Source: Melampsora larici-populina 98AG31 (Eukaryota > Basidiomycota > Pucciniomycetes > Pucciniales > Melampsoraceae). From it: a DNA stretch of 64,000 nt. Location: positions 325,536 to 389,535 of the forward strand of contig NW_006768778.1 of the NCBI RefSeq assembly GCF_000204055.1. The letters run 5' to 3'. The notes under the pieces are model-generated. The model saw nothing but the letters and a program-made list of their open reading frames with translations, was not told where the DNA came from and made no database searches. Below are positions 49,651 to 60,369 of this stretch, piece after piece (the stretch's first letter is position 1; every line of letters starts with the position of its first letter). The position numbers were made by a program, and so were the translations under genes.

Positions 49651-51466
49651 TCATCTGGCTCGGCTCTTTCCGCGTAAAGATGGCGTTTCAGTGTGACCAT
49701 TTGTTCGGGAAGGTGCAGTAGATTGACCTGTGTGAACAGTACCATTAGGTTCTTGCTTTGATTCCATTGTCGAAGCTGCGACAGCGCTCGATTCGGTCTT
49801 GGTATTTGAGTTCTGGCCGTTACATATCTCGTCATAGCCATTTGCACACACTTTCACAATCGCCCACAAAGCCCTTCTACGTTTATCCACGCTCAAACAA
49901 CCATCTCTGACCTCCAAGAGCCTGTCACGATAATCGGTTAAATCACCGAGGAATTTCGAAATTTCGATTGTACAATCATGGTAAGAATCAATCTGTTGCT
50001 GAATTGAAAGGTTTTCCAACGAGCCGTTCCCAGACGCGACACTGGCAGGATGGCTTTTGGTATTCGATCCTGTAGATGCACCGTTAATCTTCTGCGAGGT
50101 GTTGAGTTCGCTAGGTTGGGTCTGCTGGCTCGCGTGGAGTCCCCTTACATCATTTGGAGGGCGATACATCATAGGTACGGTGACTGGATCAGAAGAAACA
50201 AACAATGACTGGATGAAACCTGGTGCTTGGGTCAGAATTTGGTATCGTGGATCGAGCATCAAACGATGAGACTCGTTGAGGGAATCTGATCCGCTCTCAA
50301 GATGATTTGTTGCATCACTTGAGCCGCCGAAGACCCTATGAGACCGAGCGTCCAGTCCAGGCTGCTCCATGGATTGTATTCGACGACGTCCAGGAAGTGC
50401 ATTAGAGGAAGTTTCCTTGCCTGCGTTGGCAACAGAGTCATTCTGCGGCGGTTTTTGTGCTATTGATGATGCGGTGCTCTTGCCATTCCGAGTAGAATTC
50501 GATAAGACCTCCTTCGATGTCGGTGACAAAAAAGCGCGCTCGACCACTTCAAACCATCGCCTTCCACCCAGATCACCTCTCAAAACTTCAACCAGCTCGC
50601 CCATGCGATTGCAAGTACTCTGATCTGCTTCGACTAGGCCTGTTGCACTATTCGCAATTTGATGGAATGTTCGATTGGCACGTGAAAACATTCGAGATAA
50701 CGTCGTGGACTGTAAGACATCGTGGGGGGTCAGAGGAGTTGGAGGCAGACAAGGGTACGCTGGTACTAGATATTCATTGTTCTCATCTCTATCTTCATCC
50801 TCCGTGAGATCATGTACGTCGGAGTCGGTGGTATCTCCAGTTGAGACTGTTGAGGAAAGAGATAAAATTGAAGGCGTTGGAGACTGGAGGTAGGAAGGAT
50901 AGAAGGGATTGCGGTTGGGCATATTTTTTCGGCGCTTTCGGAGAGGAAGTCTTGCAGCCTGTGATGTTGACGATCCAACCGAAACCAGGGCATCGGTTTC
51001 GAATTCAGCTGTCGGAGGTCGTGGTCGCTTTCGATCATTTGTGTGGTTTGCTGTAGCATGGACTTGCGCTGATTGAGCCAAAGAGGAAGTTGGGAACCGA
51101 CTCCAGGCAGAAGTCCATGATACCCTCTGGCTAGAGGTCTGTCCACGAGTCTTGGCACGCTCTGCTTCTGCGAATATTTGAAGACTCGCCATAGGATTGG
51201 CGGATATCAACAGCGATTGTGGGACAGTGATTGGCAATGATGATGAAACGACCTGTTCGACCATTGGATTCCGCATCCTAGTAGGACTTTGAGTACCATT
51301 CAATGAGAGAGATAGAGTACATACGTCAGTGTTCAGTTCCTATAAATCGTCAATGAGTACCCAGAACACTAGTGGAATTAACTTACGCGTGAGAAGAGGC
51401 TGCCGATGAGGAGGTATTGGTAGTGACACCAACGGGAGCTGACGAGTTGTTATTCGGGTGAGACAT
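49651..51466 (-). CDS. Unrecognised Ser-rich, probably nuclear protein
   Basis: Two exons on the minus strand, 51466-51387 and 51286-49651, encode 571 residues. I recognise no family. Most of the protein is low complexity and likely disordered. Basic clusters, DRKRPRPP and PLRKRRKNMPNR, look like nuclear localisation signals. An acidic stretch, DLTEDEDRDENNE, precedes a predicted helical block from VLQSTTLSRMFSRANRTFHQ to GRRWFEVVERAF. A C-terminal helical segment from IQQQIDSYHDCTIEISKFLG to KRRRALWAIVK could be a coiled coil. The layout suggests a chromatin or transcription co-regulator, which is inference only. A foldback element lies about 190 bp upstream of its start. Confidence 0.6.
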
Positions 51467-51654
51467 CAGAAGATATCCAAGAGGATGTTGAAAGAAGCAG
51501 GAGCCAATGTTAAAGATGAATGTTGATGAATGATGGTCAATAGGAAAAGGAAAAGAAAAAGATGGTCAACAGGAAAAAGAAACAGCTAAAGTAAACAGTC
51601 ACTAAACGTTACATACAAACGCAACATGTAATCACTACATCACAAATTACAATG

Positions 51655-52120
51655 TAGTGACACTGCGGGAATCAACTTGTTTGAAACCCGATTGAGAGGA
51701 ATTTCGGTGTCCGGGTTTGAAATTTCCTCGAATTGTGAATCTCGTTCACAACTCGTTTGCATTATGTTTGCCGATTTCCCTCGAGTACCCTAACATACAG
51801 GGCACTTGCAAAACCTGTGATTCCAACCGTTGGACTACATATCTCACCGCTCTTGATGTTCCCGCTGAACTGCTTTTTTTCGGTTGATTGAGGCCTGAAG
51901 AATGAGGATGAAGGTGAGGAATGGTGAAAGGGGATGTTGCTGTATGATGTGACTGTACATCCACGGGGCCAGCCGAGTACAGAGTACAGCCCGAGGGGAA
52001 TCGGCAAACATAATGCAAACGAGTTGTGAAAACAATTCACGATTCGAGGAAATTTCAAACCCGGACACCGAAATTAAGCTCAATCCGGTTTCAAACGAGT
52101 TGATTCCCGCGGTGTGATGC
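51655..52120. mobile_element. Foldback element with ~145-bp inverted ends near a gene start
   Basis: The left arm 51655-51800 and the right arm about 51965-52120 are inverted copies, about 88% alike by eye. Shared blocks include GCGGGAATCAACT, AATTTCGGTGTCCGGGTTTG and CAACTCGTTTGCATTATG. The centre is about 165 bp and non-coding. It lies roughly 190 bp upstream of the gene starting at 51466 and may overlap its promoter. Confidence 0.75.
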
Positions 52121-53059
52121 ACCTAACCTAACTAAGTCGCTGACTCATGCATAGTATGTAAACCCATCTTGCTCAAAGGCCCCGTTGACCGGTCCCGACT
52201 CCCAGTCATCGAAACCCATAAATTCAAGTCGTCAGCATATCTCCATAGAAGTTAGAAATCAGAACTGGAGAGGGAACTGACTGCAAACAATAAATCTCAA
52301 GCCTTGTCACCTATCAAAACGTTTCTCCATCAAAGGTAGAAGACTGAGAAAACTGTGCTCGCATTTATTGAAAAGGTTTGAGAAAAGTTTCACAACATGT
52401 ATGTTTTCAAGTGATTTGATACTGAAGAATCGAAGCCTCAGCTTGAGCAAGCCAAAGTTGTATCTCGAAAGAACCTTGGTGGAAATAAATAAATTTGAGA
52501 GTTCAACTGCGGCATCTTTTCGCAAGATTTCATATCGTTTTCTTGCAAAACAGCAAACCATACCCTGAAATAAAGGCCGTTGATGTATTGACCATAGTCA
52601 ATCCCGAGCGGGAGACATAACTGTGAAACCTTTTCAATGCGTGATTGCTTGCTATACTTTGGAGTTTCTTGGACTCTCATAAAATGAAATTGGTCAAAAC
52701 AGATTCAAGGCGCTGCATATCATGGGGAAACTGCGGGGAATTTGGGTCACGAAGGCCGGATCATAGCAATGAGTAAGTTTGGACGAAAACGATAGAATTT
52801 GGATCAATTTGGATCAACTGCGAGGTATGTATGTAGGCGTCAAGCTGCGTCAAGTGTCAACATGATGAGCGTTCTCATGAGAGGATCACGTACGATAGCG
52901 GCCGGATGGACGATACCGAGGACCACATCTTGAATGCAGCGGAGTCGTATTTGTTTTTGATGGTGGCGGCAAAACTCCTCGCGCTCTTTGTCAAAAGCTT
53001 CTGCGATTTACAATTTTTTTTGACTCTGCTTCAAAATCTGCCTGTTGATTTCTTACGAT
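52121..53059. other. Intergenic upstream of the aspartic-protease-like gene
   Basis: No gene recognised. Open frames on both strands near 52400 have no recognisable domain. Confidence 0.4.
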
Positions 53060-54646
53060 ATGCTGTCTATCAGTCCGGGAGGGATGATATGTCTTTTAGC
53101 TTGTTGCTTAGCAAGCGGAGTGATTGGAACACCATCAAAATTTTCACTGCCGCTCGTCAATACGATCAACCTTCATGGTATCGATGTTGGTGTGGGCGAT
53201 CCACCCAATGTGCATCGCTTGGCAATTGCGCTTGGTATATCGAACACCTTGATTGGTGCTGAAATGCCTTATGTCCCCACCCGATCAACGGTGGATCTGA
53301 ACCGACCTTTCCAAATCGATCATATGTATGGGAACGCATCCGGAAAATGGGTTAATGACACTATCAGCTTAGGTTCAGGGACCGATCAAATCGTACTTCC
53401 AAATATAATGGTTGGAGACGTCTCCTCAGGCTCCTTCATTGTTAGTCCCTTCCATAGCTTCCTCATGTCAGAGAATGAGGTCTAATCAAATTATTGACAC
53501 TGTCGAAATGTATCACAGGGCTTTGGAAAATGTGATGGAATGTTTACATTGAACCGAGTGGGCGACACAGCAGCCCACCCAGAAAATGAATCTGATTGGA
53601 CACCGATGTCTTACATGTGGCATCGCAACTTGCTCGAGCAGAATGTCTTCTCGGTAAGAACGCGTCATTTTGATGGCATCTTTCATGATCAACTTGTCAA
53701 CAGACTGTCTCTGGCGTATACAAACAAACAACAATCATATCTAATTCTCTTCGTTTACTCTACATTTCTTCATCTTTTTTATATCTTTGGACTGCTAGCT
53801 CTCGTTCAAACCCACTCGTACTCTCGAGCCAGAACAAAATGGAATGATCACTTTCGGTGGCATCGAACCTTCTTTATTTATTGGGAAGTTGTATTGGTAC
53901 AGTTGCAAATCAAACACGTACGTTGTGCATGTCCCACAAATGTTGAGCGGCCAACTTAGAGATAAAAGTTTCATTTATGTGTTCTGCTCTACATTTGTTC
54001 TCAGTGGGTGGGATTGGACAGTGACCATAAGTTATGGTGGCAAAAAAATGTATCCAACCCCACTAATGGCTGCCCTCGATCCTGGTACGTCACATTCTAT
54101 TGGCAATTGTTTTTGAAGCTCAGCAGTTGAATCCATTCAATTTTTCAGCCTGGGCACTTGGTCCATGTTTGGCTAATGACATCTTCCAGGATTATATTGC
54201 TGGCATTCCGGGTTCAATTTGGGATTATGATGACTTTCAAAAGAATAATCCTATTGGTTCAGTCAATCGGCACGTACTCAAGATTCCAAAGACTTCAGTC
54301 AGTAAGATGAAGGATTTGTGCTTTACAGCAGCCGATAAGCGGCCGTGGTGTCTGACTCCCGAAGCTCAGCTGCTTCCTGAGGACATGCTTCCTGACCCCA
54401 CCTATCGTTACTCATATATCACCCCAATTGGTTCAACTGTTGAGCAGGGCTCAACCATCGTCAGTGAGTTGAACGTGGCTACTTTTGTCAACGGTATCAC
54501 GTTCTTACGCCTTTTTATTTATCTCATTAGTGGGTATGAAAGGTCTTGAACGTTTCTATTCAGTTTACGATAGAGAGAATTATCGAGTAAATAATCCAAA
54601 TTTGATCACTAATGACGAATTCCATACAGGAGAAACTGATATATGA
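53060..54646 (+). CDS. Secreted pepsin-like (A1) protein lacking catalytic motifs
   Basis: Six exons, 53060-53440, 53519-53653, 53799-53917, 54005-54084, 54149-54463 and 54531-54646, encode 381 residues, normal for an A1 aspartic peptidase. Residues 1-24 look like a signal peptide (ICLLACCLASGVIG, cleavage before TP). Family features are GDPPNVHRLAIALGISNTLIGA, YGNASGKWVNDTISLGS, QNGMITFGGIEPS, ANDIFQDYIAGIPGS and the MGMKGLERFYSVYD end. The first active-site triad, normally DTGS in this position, reads ALGI. The second, normally DTGT, reads DPAW across the exon 4/5 junction. At least one catalytic Asp is therefore absent, and proteolysis is not expected. The frame is clean through five introns, so this looks like a maintained pseudoenzyme rather than a decaying gene. 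A different splice choice at intron 4 would break the downstream frame. Confidence 0.72.
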
Positions 54647-55530
54647 TTTGACTCGCCTTACCCCGTAGATTGGTCTTGCTGAGACCTCTTGGACAAAGAA
54701 AAAGTTTTAAAAGAGGACTTCAAGTATTAAAACCCAGAGAAATTTGCCCTACTTTATCATTTTTCTGATACCAAAGAAATACGTGATTTTGGGACGTGAA
54801 CCTGGCCAAGAAGGTGACATCGAAAGCTTGGACTCAACTCAGCTCTAAAATCTGCCGATGGCCTTGTCTAGATGTGTCTTTATGATCCATATCACTGTTC
54901 TTTACAAAATCAGGTCTTTCAACTTTGCTGTCAAAAACACGGCATATAAGCTCAAAATGTATTTTTCCCATAATGCTTTCTCTGTCCTTCGGGGCCGTGA
55001 TGAACCAATTTCAAGTGGAGAGTTTAAGATCCAAACGATATTTGTCTCGCAAGGTCAGCTCCCTAACATCCTTCAGAAACAGGCAAATCTTTTTATGATA
55101 CATGATGATCTATAGAGATATCTTTTGATTTTTTACGTTCATAAAACATGTACATATCCCAAGAGCCCATGACCAGAGGCAATAAGTTTTGATAACATTT
55201 TGGTATGTTGTTTTGAAAACCAAAAAAATGATGAAACGAAGCACAGAAGATCGTGAAATGAAGTACAGAGATAAAATTCAGTTATTTTTCGTAAGAATAG
55301 TGTAATCATAAGTTTGAAATGTGGTTTTTGATCTGTAGAAACTAAATCGTGCATGACTAGAGTCGACCACATCCACCAAAAGTGTTTTCAACGGAACAGA
55401 CCGGTATTTGACACTATCTGGAATATCATTCGTCTCGCTAGACCAAATAATTGGTTCAGTGTTGCCCAAAACGTTACAACGGACGAGTTGACAGATTCAG
55501 AGCCTTATCTATGAGGGTGTGAAGGGAATT
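54647..55530. other. Intergenic between two convergent secreted-protein genes
   Basis: The 3' ends of two genes point toward each other. Short frames at 54858-55115 (+) and 55278-55469 (-) show no recognisable domain. Confidence 0.4.
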
Positions 55531-56151
55531 TCATCTTCGCTCTTCAAGAGTTCTTGGTCGTTTATCTCGATGAGAGTCCCCAGTATCAGTCAACCATCCT
55601 AGCCGTTTATGAGATGCTGGTATAGGGCCATCGATAACCTCGGAGCTGGGCGAACTCTCAGACTCTCCATCGTCGTATAATGGCATTGCCTCGATGTCCT
55701 CTCCATCACTCTGAGACAAAGCGTTCCAATCCGAAAAAGAGATGAACGAGTTATCGTCGGAATTATACTCAGATTCATCTTCAGAATGGTCATCGTGATG
55801 ATCTAGATCTGCATTATGATGTGCTCCTTCCACTTCTTCATTGGGCCGTTGAACCAAGTTGTGGTGCCCTTGCCCCCTGAACGCTATGGAGTCTCCTTGT
55901 TCTAATCTTGGCAAAGGTTCCCGTTCTGTTGTAGGGATGAGCCCGCGAATGTCAGTGCGGGGAAATGTGGTACTTCTTGCTGCTGATCTCTCCGCGTTTG
56001 AGGCTTCTACTATCTTTCCAATCGGGAGCTCTGCTCTTCTAGAATGCTTACTAATATGGAGTTCTGAACGTAAAGCAGAATGATAACAATTCACTTGGAT
56101 AACTGCGATGATGCTAAAGAAAAGAGACAACAGGAGGAATTGCTGATCCAT
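55531..56151 (-). CDS. Acidic secreted protein of unknown function
   Basis: A single exon encodes 206 residues starting at MDQQFLLLSLFFSIIAVIQV, a strong signal peptide ending near NC. The mature protein is polar and probably disordered. A basic SKHSRRAELPIG segment resembles a Kex2-type processing site (after RR). The middle and C-terminal parts are rich in Asp, Glu, Ser and His (the HHNADLDHHDDHSEDESEYN region). There is one Cys near the signal cleavage site and no domain I recognise. A TATAAAAAG box lies about 120 bp upstream of the ATG. An upstream in-frame Met would add 31 residues and hide the signal peptide, so I chose the internal start. Candidate secreted effector or wall protein; the role is unknown. 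Confidence 0.58.
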   Translation of the reverse strand: MDQQFLLLSLFFSIIAVIQVNCYHSALRSELHISKHSRRAELPIGKIVEASNAERSAARSTTFPRTDIRGLIPTTEREPLPRLEQGDSIAFRGQGHHNLVQRPNEEVEGAHHNADLDHHDDHSEDESEYNSDDNSFISFSDWNALSQSDGEDIEAMPLYDDGESESSPSSEVIDGPIPASHKRLGWLTDTGDSHRDKRPRTLEERR

Positions 56152-58275
56152 TTTCAAAAACTTGGAGACGTGCTGAAGAAGCTTAGGAAAGACACGAGTA
56201 GAATAGAATATGCACTGATCCGTCTGGCTATCAAATCTTTGCACTCCCCAGAAAAGAACTGGCCTTTTTATACAGATCTAAAGCTGAAAAAAAAATTCTC
56301 ATCAAGTCGAAGATTTTGGTGCTACAGATACCTCATCAGAGAAGTTTTACAGGAGTTTCCGCGACTCTGAGTAGTCTCTTCTCCGCACCCCCACGTAAGA
56401 AAGCTGGCTAATGGCCGACTGGACTCCACTTGGCTGTTGGTGACGGGACTCAATGACATACGCAACTGTCTGTGCTGCGTGACACATCGTGCAAGAAGTT
56501 GGCCAGGCGAGGTTAATCGACAATCATGCAAATTACTGGGCTTCAAACCAAGCGAGATGGAATCAATAATCATGATCCGTAGAGATCTGAAGTTTACATC
56601 CTTCTACGAAGAGTTGTTTCCGATGTCTAGACCCAGCTTGTCGCTGCGTTTGGGTTTCAAATTGGTTAGTACCCCGGATCGGATCATAGGGTCTGAAAAA
56701 GAAAGCAGTCAAGATGATGAAAAACAAGAGGCGTGTGCAGACACCTCACGAGACAAGAACGAGAAGAGACGATCACATTCATCCGGTCTTTCAAGTTCGT
56801 TGGGATTCTAACTTGGCATACTTGGGTCGCAAAGGGGATGAAGTTTTCTACCATCGATATCATCTATAGAAGCCAGTGCCTCAAGAGAATATCCACTACT
56901 GGTTCAGACGTAAATCTTAGATCAGAATCCAACATCGAAGGCCATTACTTTGCAAGGGGGATTTTTGTAATACCGGCTAACTGGTTTCTTGAAACACTTG
57001 TAAATACAAACCCAAACATAATAGTGAGTTTCTTGCCTGGACTCCCCAAAATTTAAAGTATCAAATGATGACATTTTTCATACAAACAAATCCCCAGCCC
57101 ATACATGAAAGAGAACGCTCAATGGTGAGTATGCAAGGAGTGGTGGGGTTGCAGAATATTGCAACTAGTATGATAATTAGGATTTCAAATAAAACAACCC
57201 AATGAATATATATATTGAGATTTCCCTCAATCATGATGTGAGGTACCTACATGAATTAAACATGATCGGCGGACATTCCAATCTTATTTGCATATATATG
57301 ATGCCTTTCATACTACCACAATCGTTTCAAAGAAAAATTAAGGATTTGCGGGTATTATCACGGGACCCAGAACTGATGTTGAGCCCATTCAACACGTGGT
57401 GACCGTGATCCAAACTCTAAATTCGAATGAATTGTGAACTTCATAGTCTTTTCAAAAACCAAAAACATGTCACAATCATTGACTCACCCCGGGCCCCAGA
57501 GATGTAACTCTTATAACAGTCATTATTGTTCGAGATTTTCCATTAAATGCGATTATCTCCCCTTCACCTTTGATTCATTGTTTGAGAGCTGAAGAATGCA
57601 CGAATAAATCAAGATGATAGATTTTCAAAATATCTTACACATCAATCTTCGTTTAAGTTGTTCTGCGGCAAGGCTTCACGTTTCATGCAAAGTGTGGATT
57701 TCATCGGTCAGATCATCTTGAGACTAGTGAGAGCTGAAGCGTGATCTATGAGTGCATTACTGACGTATATTGAGTCACGTAGCGAAAGAAGTACACAAGG
57801 AACAAAGCACGAACCTCAAAATTCCCCATGGAATTCAAAAAATGACACTCGTATTCTAAAGCTCGGCGTGGGGTCTGATGATCCTTCCCTGTACGTGATC
57901 GGGTATAATTTGGGATTGGAACAAGAGCTCTTAGAAAACCTCTTGGCTGCTTTTTGGTGTTTGAAAGCTTTGCATGATTTAGCGTTCTATAGTACAAAGA
58001 GACGATTTTGAGATAGCATGTGACAAACTATGTTGACATGGTAAGAGTTCTTGCAGAGACAATAGAAATAAAGATTCCCAGCAGTTAATGCTTGAATCTT
58101 TCAATGTGAAGCAGAGTAGACAGAGATTTAAATGTACAAACAATCAGAGACTCTCAAACAAACAAGTCGATTGACCAAGTTGTCTTAAATTTTGGTGCTT
58201 GTCTAATGATACATTGACGTTGCTGAAATAAAAGTCAAAACAGATTACAAACATCAAAATTTAGTGTTGCGTCCC
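56152..58275. other. Intergenic, no gene recognised
   Basis: The first 150 bp hold the promoter of the acidic secreted protein (TATA-like box near 56270). The open frames at 56437-56811 and 57748-58011 have no recognisable domain. Nothing else seen. Confidence 0.4.
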
Positions 58276-59292
58276 TCATAGCTTACTTCGAATGATCGGA
58301 TTTCCTTTTGATGAAGAACTCATGGCCTTGAAGAAAGTGTTCAATGAGCGGCAACCAAGAGGAAGAATTATATTGATAAAAAATACTTGGATAACTCACC
58401 TCGCCAGCTATTTTGATTTTTTCACGTTCGTGAGAAATAACGTGTTCCACTTTCAGCGCTCTGTCCATATTACCCCTTACTTTTATCCTTTCAGCAGCGT
58501 AGAGTTTTTGAGGGTTGGCCTAGAACAGTGCACACGTAAGCATATGGGCCAAGGTTCATGAGCCATTGATGAACGGAAGAAGACTGACTTCACCTGCTGC
58601 CAATGCTACAAAATCTAGATCGGAACACCAAATGGTCACATCAGGCTTGATCGGTGCTTTCCCTTTGCCCACCCGGCCGGTTTTCTTCATATCAATGTAC
58701 CAGATGGCTTCTACCCCACTTTGGTTCTTGATTACGAATCTACATAAAGCAATAGAATTGTGCATGAAGTCAAAGATTCTGTCTTTAATCATATTACTGA
58801 GGTTATATATGCTTACTGGTAGCACGTCTTGATTGCTCGTATTAGCTTTTTCCTTGAAGGAATTATAGACTGTGTAGAATCTGGCGTTTGCTGAAAGAGT
58901 ACAAGTACATGCCAGATCATTATTGATCACATGGTGTTAGTATACTATTGTTGAGGACGGCCTTTGCGACTGAGCTCAACGAGGTCTGATGAGATTTTTA
59001 CCGTCGGTTGGGTTGCACAACTGGTTTAATCAATGTTTCTGTGATTCACCTTCAACAACACTGCAATCAGAGCAATCACCTTTGAGGTTTCGAAACCATT
59101 CTGTGCCAGATGAGGATCTGCGAGGGTAGCCTAATGTAAATGATGATCCCATTGTTCATTCAGATCTTCTTTCTGTGCTGAGTATCAATCGACTCTAAGG
59201 ATATCCAAGAGATTCAGAAGATTTAAGGATGAACCTACCCGAATCTCATCCTTGAGATCCATTGAAGAGGATGGAGAAAGCTTCGCAGGCAT
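58276..59292 (-). CDS. SCP2-type sterol carrier protein with peroxisomal signal
   Basis: Six small exons on the minus strand, 59292-59239, 59130-59080, 58869-58817, 58739-58589, 58519-58400 and 58326-58276, encode 159 residues. SCP2 domains bind acyl-CoAs and sterols, usually in peroxisomes. The match is clear in CYQFVIKNQSG, EAIWYIDMKKTGRVGKGKAP, KPDVTIWCSDLDFVALAAGE and ANPQKLYAAERIKVRGNMDR. The protein ends SKL, the canonical peroxisomal targeting signal PTS1. Only the spliced form has it: if the last intron (73 bp) is retained, the protein ends KSDHSK instead. The gene is easy to miss because no exon exceeds 151 nt. Exon 3 alone would read plausibly in another frame, but only this frame fits both splice junctions. 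Confidence 0.82.
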
Positions 59293-60369
59293 ATTAGAGG
59301 TCTGAATGATGGTGGTTCTTGATTAGAATTGGAAATGGTATCTTGACTGATAATGGAATGTGGGAAATTGAGGATTGACCCCATCTTCAGGGGATTATCT
59401 ATCACCGCATACAGTCATACCACCAATGTCACCGGCCAACGGATGCGATCAATTACCGGACAAAGAGCTGTATTGTACATGTGGTACATATCACTGCTGA
59501 GTAACGAGTTACATACTGTTTGGCATCTCTCCCCTGCTTGAACATGGAAAACAACAAAGATTTTGGGTTCAAGATACGAGATAAGATAGAATTCTTATTA
59601 TCTTGACTGACTGAAGATTGGCAAAACAAGTTGCAGACCCAAATGGCTCAATCAATCCATTTTTGCATCAACAAATTGTCCATTCTGAATGAAGAAAGAA
59701 ATCGATTGTAAAAAGAGAGTATGGGTATACGCAGATTTCCAAACTTTTGCCACCAGAACCCCCATAAGATCTTATAGCAGGACACATCATCATGTTGTGC
59801 AAAGGTATGATTTGAATATAAACAAAAAGTTGGAGGCTGACAATTTACTTGATTACAAAGTCTATTATATGAATTGCAGTTCTGAGACCAGTAAAGATCA
59901 AAAACACAAGAGCTTAGATCTTCAATTGTCCTCTTATCAAAAACTTACAGACACTAAACACAAGACTGCGAAAAAACTTCAATTTCACATCCATTGAATC
60001 CGATGCAAAAACTGGAACCAAAGGGGAGCTTGATAAGCAAAAAGTTTGTTTCACGATACTCTTCATGGGTTCAATTTGGGATAAAAGATCAGGTAAACGG
60101 ATTGATTTTTCTAAAACAACACACCAATCATCATTGCAAATTGTCAGAAAACCCGTCAATTCGAAGAGATTTCGACTCAAGACTCACTGATCTGAACCAC
60201 ACGACTTGCATTCATAACTTGTAAAATGGACTATACATCAAGAAATAGTGATATGAGATTTTAAAGTAGTACAACCTGTGTCCAAAAGAAGTCGTGATTT
60301 ACATATTTGTTTTTCCATTCAACCATTGATAGTGAGATGAGTTTTCTGATGCTTTGATTCAGTTGGACC
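59293..60369. other. Intergenic, no gene recognised
   Basis: A minus-strand ATG at 59994 followed by a hydrophobic stretch was examined as a possible secreted protein, but the splice phase gives an immediate stop. Nothing else supportable. Confidence 0.4.

Noticed and set aside
49651..51466. Assignment as Opi1 or Rxt2-type regulator.
   Set aside because: The diagnostic motifs of those families could not be found; left unnamed.
56437..57056. Overlapping plus-strand frames as a gene.
   Set aside because: Low-complexity composition, no splice logic joining them, and no recognised motif.
59630..59994. Possible two-exon secreted Cys-rich protein on the minus strand (ATG at 59994, hydrophobic start).
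   Set aside because: A run of six T's sets the frame so that splicing at GTAAGT gives an immediate stop. No consistent alternative junction.
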